Positions 52,377-60,225 of a stretch of DNA of 64,000 bases are shown here, piece after piece. This stretch comes from Bacillota bacterium (GTDB lineage: Bacteria; Bacillota; Clostridia; Christensenellales; Aristaeellaceae). Both the position numbers and the translations under genes were made by a program. The stretch lies in assembly GCA_023392515.1 (NCBI GenBank), contig JAEVYX010000017.1:8543-72542 (forward strand). Reading direction: 5' to 3'. A model generated the notes under the pieces. That model made no database searches. It had not been told where the DNA came from and saw only the letters and a program-made list of their open reading frames with translations. Numbering within the stretch: position 1 is the first letter of the stretch; each line of letters starts with the position of its first letter.

Positions 52377-52588
52377 TACATTTTCCATCTATTTGAAATT
52401 TGTTCATCCTTGGAATTGGATGACAATCCAGTAAGATTCAGAGCGGTGAATGAGGGCGCTTTTCCCTTTATTTTCAAGGCTTGCTTTCAGAAGCCTCAGG
52501 TATTACAATGCTTGTGCAACATTAATAAGTAAAGCAGGCATATTTTTATGATATAGTTCCCTTTGGGTAACCATTGGAGGAATGCTTG

Positions 52589-52735
52589 ATGTTGACAAAA
52601 AATGAACTTCCGGCTCGCCCTGTGGCGGCAACAATTAACTTATTGGTATCAGATGGAAGCTGCCACCGTGTGCGGCAAAGGCGGTTCATCATCCGGTTTT
52701 TCGAGATTTATCCCGTACCAGAGTACATTTTTTGA
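52589..52735 (+). CDS. 48-residue peptide upstream of the AEC transporter
   Basis: ATG nine bases after GGAGG, 48 codons, ending 12 bases before the transporter start. It begins MLTKNELPARPVAATINLL and ends FFEIYPVPEYIF, with a basic middle (CHRVRQRRF). No family recognised. The clean ribosome site and tight spacing to the next gene support it; a leader peptide or a small partner of the transporter are options. Confidence 0.4.
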   Translation: MLTKNELPARPVAATINLLVSDGSCHRVRQRRFIIRFFEIYPVPEYIF

Positions 52736-52747
52736 GGAGGAGTTGCC

Positions 52748-53677
52748 ATGGTGCTTTCAATCTTGCAGATGGTGCTTCCGGTATTGATTACCTTTGGGCT
52801 TGGCTACCTTTGCAACCGCAAGAAAGTATTCGGCACGGAGGGTCTTGCGGGGCTAAAGGCAGTGGTGGGCAATGTGACGCTGCCCGCGGTGCTGTTTTTC
52901 GCATTTTTTACGGCAGAGTATTCTGGCAAGATCGCACTGATGTTCGCGACCGTGTTTCTTTCCTGCACGCTGGGGCTGCTTATGGGTTATGTGCTCCGGC
53001 GCCTTGTTAAGCCATATGGCAAGTTTATGCCATTTCTGGTAACAAACTTTGAGGGCGGCATGCTGGGCTATGCTCTCTTTGGCCTGCTGTACGCTGGGCA
53101 GACGCAGATATTTGCCATGGTGGATATCGGGCAGTCCTTTTGCGCGTTCACAGTATTTCTTGCAGCGCTCAAGGCAACAGGCGGGGAGAAAGTAAACGTG
53201 AAAGCGCTGGGCAAGAACATGCTGCACAATGTGGTTTTTGTGTGCATCACGCTAGGCGCGGTATTGGGTGCGCTGGGCGTGGGCAAGTGGCTGCTGTCTT
53301 TACCGGTTGGCGGGATCATAAGTGATGTGATTCGCTTCATCGCCGCACCCACCAGCGCGCTCATCCTTATTATCGTGGGGTATGAACTGAGTTTCCAGAA
53401 GGCGCTGCTCTCTCCGGTACTCAAGACGATCGGACTGCGCCTTGCGGTCATGTATGCTTTGCTGGCAGTGGGAGCATTCGCGGTGTTCAGCATCATCCCG
53501 TTTGAAAAGCCGCTGTTTGTGGCAATGCTGCTGGCTTACAGCATGCCCGCGCCATTCATAGTGCCCTTGTATGCGGATGTGACGGGTCACGGGGAGTATA
53601 TCTCCACCACACTTTCAGTGCAGACGTTGCTTTCCGTCGCATTGTTCATCGGCATAGCGGTGTATTCGCTGTCATGA
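52748..53677 (+). CDS. AEC-family transporter (auxin efflux carrier / malate permease type)
   Basis: 309 residues, about ten transmembrane helices in two related halves. Typical start (VLPVLITFGLGYLCNRKKVF), GNVTLPAVLFFAF and the second half (YSMPAPFIVPLYAD). GGAGGAG seven bases before ATG. AEC proteins are secondary carriers for organic acids such as malate or malonate. The substrate is not known. Confidence 0.92.
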   Translation: MVLSILQMVLPVLITFGLGYLCNRKKVFGTEGLAGLKAVVGNVTLPAVLFFAFFTAEYSGKIALMFATVFLSCTLGLLMGYVLRRLVKPYGKFMPFLVTNFEGGMLGYALFGLLYAGQTQIFAMVDIGQSFCAFTVFLAALKATGGEKVNVKALGKNMLHNVVFVCITLGAVLGALGVGKWLLSLPVGGIISDVIRFIAAPTSALILIIVGYELSFQKALLSPVLKTIGLRLAVMYALLAVGAFAVFSIIPFEKPLFVAMLLAYSMPAPFIVPLYADVTGHGEYISTTLSVQTLLSVALFIGIAVYSLS

Positions 53678-53780
53678 GGGAGCAGCCCCACACTTCAAAT
53701 CCACATCCGGACGCTGCATGGTTTGCACCAGGATACAGCGCCAAATTGTGTTCAATGTTTGTGTATGGAGAGGTAACATG

Positions 53781-53789
53781 TGATATAAT
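53781..53789 (+). promoter_or_regulatory. Extended -10 promoter of the flavodiiron gene
   Basis: TGATATAAT, exact extended -10, about 100 bases before the ATG at 53890. Confidence 0.6.
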
Positions 53790-53842
53790 GGATTTATTCA
53801 AATGTAGGAAAATAATGGGCCGATGCTTCGTTGTATCATGAA

Positions 53843-53861
53843 ATCCGCAAATATTGCGGAT
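53843..53861 (+). promoter_or_regulatory. Perfect inverted repeat in the flavodiiron leader
   Basis: ATCCGCAA-ATA-TTGCGGAT: 8-base arms and a 3-base centre between the promoter and the ribosome site. Suits an operator for a dimeric regulator or an RNA hairpin. Confidence 0.6.
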
Positions 53862-53889
53862 GCAAAACATTACAAAGGAGGATCTTTTT

Positions 53890-55425
53890 ATGGACGGGAA
53901 TATGAACAGGCGGAAGTTTATCAAGACGATGGCTGGCGGCGCCGTAGGCGCTGCCGGACTGAGCGTGATGGGCGGATTGCCCAGGGCCTTGGCTTCTACA
54001 GCAGATGCGGCCAAGCCCCAGGAGCCGGTGCTGCAGTATGAAGGCAAGCAGAAGTTTGCTGGTGTCCATAATGTTCGCAAAATCAGCGAAGACCTAGTCT
54101 ATTTGGGTGCAAGCGACAGCCGTCTTGCATTGTTTGAAAACGTGTATCCCATCCCGCGCGGGGTGAGTTACAATGCCTACCTGTTGCTGGATGAGAAGAC
54201 CGTTCTTTTTGATACTGTAGACCGGTCGGTCTCCGGCCAGTTTTTTGAGAACCTGATATATGCGCTCAATGGCCGTTCCCTTGACTACCTGGTCATCAAC
54301 CACATGGAGCCTGACCACTGCTCCTCAATTGCTGAGGTGCTGGCCCGCTGGCCCGCTGTACAGCTCATTTGTTCAGTGGCTGCTGAACCGTTGATCCGGC
54401 AGTTTTTCGGTTTTGAGTTAAGCGATCATGGCCGCACTGTGCAGGAGGGCGATCAGTTGGTCACCGGCCGGCATACTCTGGCCTTTGTAATGGCGCCCAT
54501 GGTGCATTGGCCAGAAACCATGATGACCTATGACGCTACAGACAAGGTGCTCTTCTCTGCTGATGCCTTTGGCTCCTTTGGTGCGCTTAACGGTAACCTT
54601 TTCGCCGATGAACTGAACTTCCAGAGCGAATGGCTTCCCGATGCCAGGCGCTACTACACCAACATTGTGGGAAAATACGGTCCTCAGGTGCAGAATGTAT
54701 TGGAAAAAGCGGCTACCATCGAAATCCAGACCATCTGCCCCCTGCATGGTCCCGTCTGGCGCAAGGATCTTAGTTGGTTTATAGACAAGTATGTCAAGTG
54801 GAGCAGCTACACCCCCGAAGAGGAAGCCGTGATGATTGTATACGGCTCCATTTATGGCGGTACGGAAAACGCTGCCAAAGTGCTTGCCTCCCACCTGTCC
54901 ATAGGCGGAATCCCCAATGTGGCGGTATATGATGTATCCAAGACCCATGTTTCCGAGCTCATAGCCGAGGCTTTCCGCTGCAGCCATCTGGTGTTCGCTT
55001 CCATCACCTACAACATGGATATCTTTACACCAATGAAAAACCTGCTGACCGACCTGGAGGTGCACAACTTGCAGCAGCGGCGTTTTGCCTTGATTGAAAA
55101 CGGCAGTTGGTCGCCGGTTTCCGGGGGCAAGATGCAGGAGGCGCTCGCACGGATGAAGGGCATGGAGCAGGTTGGCGGCACTGTCACTATCCAGTCTACC
55201 ACCAACGAAACAAGTTTCAAGCAGCTTGAAGACCTGGGTAACAGCGTCCTAGCTGACTTTGGCAAAACAGCACCAGCTGCCGCAGCGGAGCAAGCCCAGC
55301 CTGCCCAAAAGACCACTTGGCGCTGCAGCGTCTGCGGTTATGTGGTCGAGGCTGAGGAACTGCCCGCGGACTATGTATGCCCTGTCTGTGGGGTGGGGCC
55401 CGATAAGTTCGTAAAAGTGGAATAA
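53890..55425 (+). CDS. Tat-exported flavodiiron protein fused to rubredoxin
   Basis: Reduces O2 to water or NO to N2O. 511 residues from ATG 53890 (AAAGGAGG upstream). Residues 4-38 are a twin-arginine signal: NRRKFIK, Gly/Ala-rich core, ALA-type cleavage. The diiron site is complete: H138, E140, D142, H143 (NHMEPDH), H206 (MVHWPE), D225 (SADAFG), H286 (PLHGPVW). Next comes a flavodoxin domain (IVYGSIYGGTENAAKVLA) and a C-terminal rubredoxin with CSVCGY and CPVCGVGPDKF. Usual flavodiiron proteins are cytoplasmic; export of the folded cofactor-bound enzyme by Tat is unusual. Its electron donor outside the membrane is unknown. Confidence 0.92.
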   Translation: MDGNMNRRKFIKTMAGGAVGAAGLSVMGGLPRALASTADAAKPQEPVLQYEGKQKFAGVHNVRKISEDLVYLGASDSRLALFENVYPIPRGVSYNAYLLLDEKTVLFDTVDRSVSGQFFENLIYALNGRSLDYLVINHMEPDHCSSIAEVLARWPAVQLICSVAAEPLIRQFFGFELSDHGRTVQEGDQLVTGRHTLAFVMAPMVHWPETMMTYDATDKVLFSADAFGSFGALNGNLFADELNFQSEWLPDARRYYTNIVGKYGPQVQNVLEKAATIEIQTICPLHGPVWRKDLSWFIDKYVKWSSYTPEEEAVMIVYGSIYGGTENAAKVLASHLSIGGIPNVAVYDVSKTHVSELIAEAFRCSHLVFASITYNMDIFTPMKNLLTDLEVHNLQQRRFALIENGSWSPVSGGKMQEALARMKGMEQVGGTVTIQSTTNETSFKQLEDLGNSVLADFGKTAPAAAAEQAQPAQKTTWRCSVCGYVVEAEELPADYVCPVCGVGPDKFVKVE

Positions 55426-55486
55426 GGGAAGGCGGCATAAAAATTCCGCCCCCAAGATTTATTATTGCCCGGTGTGTTTGCCAGGC

Positions 55487-55531
55487 GCAGCGTGTCGAAA
55501 AGGTGACTGTGCCTCTTTTTCGACACGCTGC
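55487..55531. repeat. Long inverted repeat after the flavodiiron gene
   Basis: GCAGCGTGTCGAAAAG pairs with CTTTTTCGACACGCTGC (one bulged base) around a 12-base loop. The T run lies inside the stem, so it is not a standard terminator, but it sits between convergent genes and may stop both, or be a small mobile palindrome. Confidence 0.6.
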
Positions 55532-55540
55532 CTTGATGAA

Positions 55541-55762
55541 TCAGTTCATCAATTGTTTTGAATCACGGCCAATGCAGTGAGTAATAAACTGCAGATAACA
55601 TGGGAGCTTCTGAAAATCTTCGCGATCGTGGACCAGAGAAAGTATGTTGCCAGTTAATCCGTCATTTGCCCCAGAAATAGCCGAAACCCTATATTCCTCA
55701 ACGCTAGCAGCGGTTTGTCCAATCAAAGGAGTAATTTCAGCGGCCTTAGCATGACCGGACAT
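55541..55762 (-). CDS. Small protein coupled to the exported repeat protein gene
   Basis: 73 residues, starting at an ATG that shares its A with the stop of the upstream gene (TAATG), a sign of coupled translation. MSGHAKAAEITPLIGQTAAS at the start, HCIGRDSKQLMN at the end; no signal peptide, no known domain. It might instead be a frameshifted tail of the upstream gene. Confidence 0.4.
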   Translation of the reverse strand: MSGHAKAAEITPLIGQTAASVEEYRVSAISGANDGLTGNILSLVHDREDFQKLPCYLQFITHCIGRDSKQLMN

Positions 55763-56964
55763 TACTCACTTTCCTGATAATCGTGCAAATAATCCAGACG
55801 AGTTATAAAAGGAGTGTCAGGAAAGCCTGGCTCTTCCAATGTGGCTCCGTAAAGAAGGACCTCGTTCTCCTGTGCTTTTGCCATGCCCATAAGTTCCAAT
55901 ACGCCTCCGCCAATATATGGAACCCCTTCGGTTTTCATGGCATTTCCCGATTCATCCAGGAATAGCAGCCATCCATTACCCAGGTTAGGGCAGTTTTCAA
56001 GGTCTAGCCCACGGCTGCCAACGAGGAAGCCATTCGTCATGGGCACAATATAATCTGCTGATAGGTGTTTTTCCAGGGCATGTTCCCATAACAACCTGCC
56101 ATCCATTGTCATGCAGAAAATAAAACCGGAACGGCTTTCCGGGAATCCCATCTCCTCATCAAATGAAACTCCGGCATAGCAGCCGGATATTATTCCCCCA
56201 GACGTTACACACACATCATGAATGAAGGCTTGCTGATAACTCCGGGCTTCCATATTCCAGAGCACTTGACCATCCGGGCCTATGTGATGAATGAGGCCTA
56301 CATAGGATCCATCCTCCGCAAATCCGCTCCCGATGATAACCAATGAATCAGCGGCGGCCGCCCCCTTGTGAAAAGTCATGTCAGAATATGCCGGGTTAGA
56401 GTATATAAGCGACCATAGGTTTTTGCCTGCTTTGTCCAAGCGTGTCAGCGTGGCTTGCGGTGCTTCTTCTTCATGTGGGCCTGCGGTCTGATCATAAGAA
56501 TTCCCAATGAGATAATATCCGTCTTCATATGGTATCATCCATTCCGTATAAGGCGAAAGGAATTGAGTTTGTGTGATTGTGCCTTCACTGCTGATGAAGG
56601 CCAGCAAGGTTTCGTCTGAACCTGTTTGATTGCCCAAATAATCATGGGTCGCATTGCGCTTAATCAGAGCAGAAAAGCCGCCGTCACCCAACCCTTTGGC
56701 ACAACGGAAAGAACCATTGCCTTCCTCAGCCAGCACCCAGCGCACGCTGCCGTCTGACCGAAGATTTGCCATCCAACCGTTATCTTCGTACTCAGATGCG
56801 CCTATAACCAGCATTCCGTCGTTGAGCTGAACGATCTCGGTTACCTGACCACACATTTGTTCATGATCAATAACTGTAAGGTCTCCGGGAATAGAGTCTG
56901 CACGCGCAAAGGATAGCATCGCCGCCAAGAGAGCCGCTGCAGCCAGGAAGAAAGCCTTCTTCAT
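55762..56964 (-). CDS. Exported beta-propeller-like protein of unknown function
   Basis: 400 residues. Signal peptide cleaved near ARA/DS (residue 22), no lipobox. About six repeats of roughly 50 residues with the pattern of a described item plus W/L-L/F (GSVRWVL, GKNLWSLIY, GQVLWNMEA, GRLLWEHAL, NGWLLFLDESG), as in PQQ-type propellers. No PQQ or catalytic residues evident. AGAAGGGA ribosome site. Likely a surface or sensor protein. Confidence 0.75.
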   Translation of the reverse strand: MKKAFFLAAAALLAAMLSFARADSIPGDLTVIDHEQMCGQVTEIVQLNDGMLVIGASEYEDNGWMANLRSDGSVRWVLAEEGNGSFRCAKGLGDGGFSALIKRNATHDYLGNQTGSDETLLAFISSEGTITQTQFLSPYTEWMIPYEDGYYLIGNSYDQTAGPHEEEAPQATLTRLDKAGKNLWSLIYSNPAYSDMTFHKGAAAADSLVIIGSGFAEDGSYVGLIHHIGPDGQVLWNMEARSYQQAFIHDVCVTSGGIISGCYAGVSFDEEMGFPESRSGFIFCMTMDGRLLWEHALEKHLSADYIVPMTNGFLVGSRGLDLENCPNLGNGWLLFLDESGNAMKTEGVPYIGGGVLELMGMAKAQENEVLLYGATLEEPGFPDTPFITRLDYLHDYQESE

Positions 56965-57321
56965 TGAATATCCCTTCTCTCTGTTCAGTTGCGTGTTTCC
57001 ATTGTTCTGCTTGTGTTGTGGCTGCTAACAAAGCATATTGTATGAGTATTTTCTTGATGATATTGGCAAAGTTCGCGATTAAATCTCACGATTGATCTTG
57101 TAAAACGGCGCGGTGCCGGCTTTGACTGTGTTTATGGTTTCGTGATGAAATGTACGGCATCTTTCATTATTTTATGAATCGATCCATAACCGGCGTCCCA
57201 GAAGCGCTGCGCTACTTAAAAATGCAAAAATTCTTCAACAAGCAACAAATCATGGAGTGATAATAGCATAATGGCATGACTATATCAAGCATCCAAAGGA
57301 CTTATTCCCCAAACAAAAGAT

Positions 57322-57427
57322 CGGCTGAAAGTCCTTGCAACATAAGGGCTTTCAGCCGCTTGTCCATTAAGAAACACCCCACGGGATTGTATCGAATCCC
57401 AGGGGATGAGCCGTCCAAAGGGGTGTT
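57322..57427. ncRNA. Two-hairpin structured element
   Basis: Hairpin 1: 15-base arms 57322-57336 and 57344-57358 (CGGCTGAAAG...) with one wobble, loop of seven. Hairpin 2: AACACCCC (57373-57380) with GGGGTGTT (57420-57427), enclosing GGGATT/AATCCC. Could be an untranslated RNA, a riboswitch-like leader or a recombination site. No known class recognised. Confidence 0.4.
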
Positions 57428-57609
57428 AGTTGATATAAATATGCGGAGGATAGGAAGCTGTGTAATTGCATCATTATATGAGGTTTCCTGAACGATATTC
57501 TCCGACGTCAAAGCCATGGGCTCATGAAATATCAAGGCCTCACAAGAAACAATTGAATCATGTATTCTGTAACGCACAAGAGCAGATCGCGTTGTAATTG
57601 CGGGAATGA

Positions 57610-57639
57610 TTGACAACGGTTTGAGTTCGTATTTATAAT
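57610..57639 (+). promoter_or_regulatory. Sigma-A promoter of the acyltransferase-like gene
   Basis: TTGACA, 18 bases, TATAAT: both hexamers perfect, 48 bases before the start codon. Confidence 0.75.
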
Positions 57640-57686
57640 CATAAGATAGCGAAATATATAATCTTTTGTCGACAAGGAGTTGTCAA

Positions 57687-58391
57687 ATGGGAAAATTGTT
57701 TGAGGTAGTTGGCGGGGCGATACGCATTTTTTCAAAGAAGATACAGACCGTTTGGGATGTCCCCTTTGATGGCGAGCCCTGCGTATTCTTATGTAATCAC
57801 GCAGGAGCTTTGGGTCCCATTGATATGAGCACGAAGTTTCCCTTGCGTGACAAGTGCTTTTCATGGATAAACGCCGACATGATGGACCCCAAGGCTGTTC
57901 CAGCCTATGTGCGTCAGGATTTTTGGTGGCAGCCTGGCTGCTTTATGGAACCGCTTTATAACATCACACTGCCTTATATTGCAGCATTCCTCCTGCCGCC
58001 TCTTCTCAAAAGTGCACCAGGCGTGCCTGTTTACCATGACGCACGGGGCGTTAAGACGTTTCGCCAAAGCATCCAGCATCTAAAAAGTGGCAACAATTTA
58101 ATTATCTTTCCTGAGCAGCCATCGGGCTATCAAACCCATCACACGTGGATAAACGAAGGGTTTTTACAGATTGCGCCCCTCGCCTACCGCGCACTTGGGA
58201 TAGCGCTCAAATTTTATCCTGTACATTTGGATCATAAAAACCATCTCTTCCACGTCAGCAAACCTATCTGCTATGAGCCCAGCGTCCCCCTGGATGCGCA
58301 GATACCGGCACTGATTGAGGTCATTCGCCTGGGCATTCATCCCCCTGAGCCATTGCAGGAATCAAAGCAACAAAGTGCAGTTGAACTCTAA
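57687..58391 (+). CDS. Lysophospholipid acyltransferase-like protein
   Basis: 234 residues from ATG 57687 (AAGGAG eight bases upstream). Resembles 1-acylglycerol-3-phosphate acyltransferases: CNHAGALGPID in place of the NHxSxxD box and FPEQPSG in place of FPEGTR. The catalytic box is H-X7-D, not the usual H-X4-D. No strong transmembrane helix apart from LPYIAAFLLPPLL. May acylate an unusual acceptor in membrane lipid synthesis, or the fold may serve another purpose. Confidence 0.7.
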   Translation: MGKLFEVVGGAIRIFSKKIQTVWDVPFDGEPCVFLCNHAGALGPIDMSTKFPLRDKCFSWINADMMDPKAVPAYVRQDFWWQPGCFMEPLYNITLPYIAAFLLPPLLKSAPGVPVYHDARGVKTFRQSIQHLKSGNNLIIFPEQPSGYQTHHTWINEGFLQIAPLAYRALGIALKFYPVHLDHKNHLFHVSKPICYEPSVPLDAQIPALIEVIRLGIHPPEPLQESKQQSAVEL

Positions 58392-58722
58392 ACCGATAGA
58401 AAATCGCCTCTTTCCCCACTTGGGTACCACGGCAATTGAACATACGATGTGGTGGGAAGAGCTTTACCGCAAAAAACCCGTCTTATTTGACGGGTCTTTT
58501 TGTGGAACTACTGTCCCACTTCATATCTAAAGCGAAAGGGATTGATATAAATATTTATAGATTGGGAAGGCGTTCAATTGTATGCAGTGATTTAAGGAGC
58601 ATTATGCGTTATTTACTTATTGAAGGATGCGCATAGGTAAATATATCCTACGATTTTAGTTGCATATTGGATAGGACCAGGCGGATCCCGCGGACCATGC
58701 CGCTCCCTTGGTGAAAAGATTC
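58392..58722. other. Intergenic region between convergent units
   Basis: 331 bases: the terminator at 58476-58500 and otherwise no supported gene. Confidence 0.5.
58476..58500 (+). terminator. Rho-independent terminator of the acyltransferase-like gene
   Basis: ACCCGTC pairs with GACGGGT around TTATTT, then TCTTTTT. Confidence 0.88.
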
Positions 58723-59466
58723 CTAATCCCGTCCGAGGAACCGCTTCGTTCTTGGGTTTTCGGAGCCAAACACGGCCTGCGGTGTGCCTTCCTCTACGAT
58801 TTTTCCATCTTCCATGAACACGACGCGGTTTGCGATGTCCCGCGCAAAATTCATTTCATGGGTGACTACCACCATCGTCATTCTTTCCTTCGCCAGCTCC
58901 TGCATTACTGCAAGTACCTCTTGCGTCAATTCTGGATCAAGTGCTGATGTTGGTTCGTCAAAACAGAGAATTTCCGGTTGCATGCATAGCGCGCGTGCGA
59001 TAGCTACACGCTGGGCTTGACCGCCGGAGAGCTGATGCGGATAGTCGTTCGCCTTGCTGGCAAGGCCGACTTTGTTTAGCAGCTCGTGCGCCAAGGCAAC
59101 GCTCTCCGTCTTACGCATGTTTTTCACGTGCATCGGCGCATCGATTAGGTTGTTCAGCACAGTCATGTGAGGAAACAGGTGAAAACTCTGGAACACCATG
59201 CCCATCCGTAACGTAATACGCCGAAGTGTCGCCTCAGGCGCATACTGGATGCGGCCGTTTTCGGTCTTGCACATGCACAGCTCATCCAGTTCAATGGTTC
59301 CGCGGTCGATACGCTCCAATTGGTTCAGGCAGCGCAGCAAGGTGCTCTTGCCTGAGCCGCTGGGCCCAATCATTGCTACCACTTCACCTTTACCTACGCA
59401 CAGCGAAATGCCCTGCAAGACGTGCAGCGTTCCAAAGTTTTTCTCTACATTCTCAGCTCGCAGCAT
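58723..59466 (-). CDS. Polar amino-acid ABC transporter ATP-binding protein (GlnQ type)
   Basis: 247 residues. Walker A GPSGSGKST, Q-loop VFQSFHLFPHM, signature LSGGQAQRVAIARAL, Walker B ILCFDEPTSALD, switch His VTHEM. GGAGACGA upstream of ATG 59466. Works with the permease and binding protein just upstream. Confidence 0.96.
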   Translation of the reverse strand: MLRAENVEKNFGTLHVLQGISLCVGKGEVVAMIGPSGSGKSTLLRCLNQLERIDRGTIELDELCMCKTENGRIQYAPEATLRRITLRMGMVFQSFHLFPHMTVLNNLIDAPMHVKNMRKTESVALAHELLNKVGLASKANDYPHQLSGGQAQRVAIARALCMQPEILCFDEPTSALDPELTQEVLAVMQELAKERMTMVVVTHEMNFARDIANRVVFMEDGKIVEEGTPQAVFGSENPRTKRFLGRD

Positions 59467-59482
59467 ACATTCGTCTCCATCA

Positions 59483-60148
59483 TTAATAGTAGCCTAATTT
59501 TTTCTCAATGCGCTTACAAAGCTGAGATGCTATGCCATTTAGGATCAAGTAAATCAACATCGCCAGCAAGTATGGTTCGACCGAGCTGGACGCGCTGACT
59601 TGCTGCTTGGCAATAATCATGACCTCGGTAATAGAGACGGTGCTGGCCAGCGCAGTGTCCTTGACGAGGGTAATGACCTCATTGGTGACAGAAGGCATCA
59701 CATTCTTTATCACCTGCGGCATCACAATTCGAATGAACACCTGAGTGCGCGAATAGCCTAACACGTGCCCCGCTTCGCGCTGCCCGAGGGGAACCGCTTG
59801 TATACCTCCTCGGAAGATCTCTGCGAAGTATGCAGCATAATTGATGACGAACGCAAAAATTACCGCCCAAAACCGGTCGAGCTTGAAAGGCAATATCTGG
59901 GGTAATAAGAAGTAGATACACATTACCTGCAGCATCAGCGGGGTGCTGCGCATAATATAAATGTAGAAGGAGACAGGCCAGCGGATAGCTGGCCTTTTGG
60001 ACATTCGTCCCAGAGACACCAGGATGCCAAGCGGCATTGACAATACCAATGTCAGCGCAAATATTGCGGCGGTCATGCCAACTCCGCTCATCAAGAGCGA
60101 GATGAGCTTTAAGAGGCGCGCGGGATCATTAAAGAATTTGATCAGCAT
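59483..60148 (-). CDS. Polar amino-acid ABC transporter permease
   Basis: 221 residues from ATG 60148 (GGAG six bases upstream; ATG 60151 is three bases before). HisM/GlnP-type membrane domain with loop FRGGIQAVPLGQREAGHVLG. One permease only, so it likely forms a homodimer. 16 bases before the ATPase gene. Confidence 0.94.
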   Translation of the reverse strand: MLIKFFNDPARLLKLISLLMSGVGMTAAIFALTLVLSMPLGILVSLGRMSKRPAIRWPVSFYIYIMRSTPLMLQVMCIYFLLPQILPFKLDRFWAVIFAFVINYAAYFAEIFRGGIQAVPLGQREAGHVLGYSRTQVFIRIVMPQVIKNVMPSVTNEVITLVKDTALASTVSITEVMIIAKQQVSASSSVEPYLLAMLIYLILNGIASQLCKRIEKKLGYY

Positions 60149-60225
60149 CATGGTCTCCTTGATGTTACATACAACATGGGGCGGATGCTTGATCCGCCCC
60201 ATTCTTGGAAGCGATGACAGTATTC

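Larger units (their letters stand above)
52116..52588. other. Region behind the MerR gene
   Basis: 473 bases. It has the minus-strand MerR-type promoter (52346-52376), a weak minus-strand 45-codon frame (52137-52274, TTG start, no ribosome site) and an extended -10-like TGATATAGT at 52549-52557 for the following genes. Otherwise nothing recognisable. Confidence 0.5.
56965..57686. other. Long intergenic region with structured segments
   Basis: 722 bases. 57322-57427 folds into two hairpins; 57610-57639 is a promoter; TTGTCGACAA (57666-57675) is a palindrome next to the ribosome site of the following gene. Frames of 71 and 104 codons across the hairpins lack ribosome sites and are not called. 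Confidence 0.5.

Noticed and set aside
57302..57616. 104-codon minus-strand and 71-codon plus-strand frames
   Set aside because: Both run through the two-hairpin element and have no ribosome sites; the structure explains the region better.
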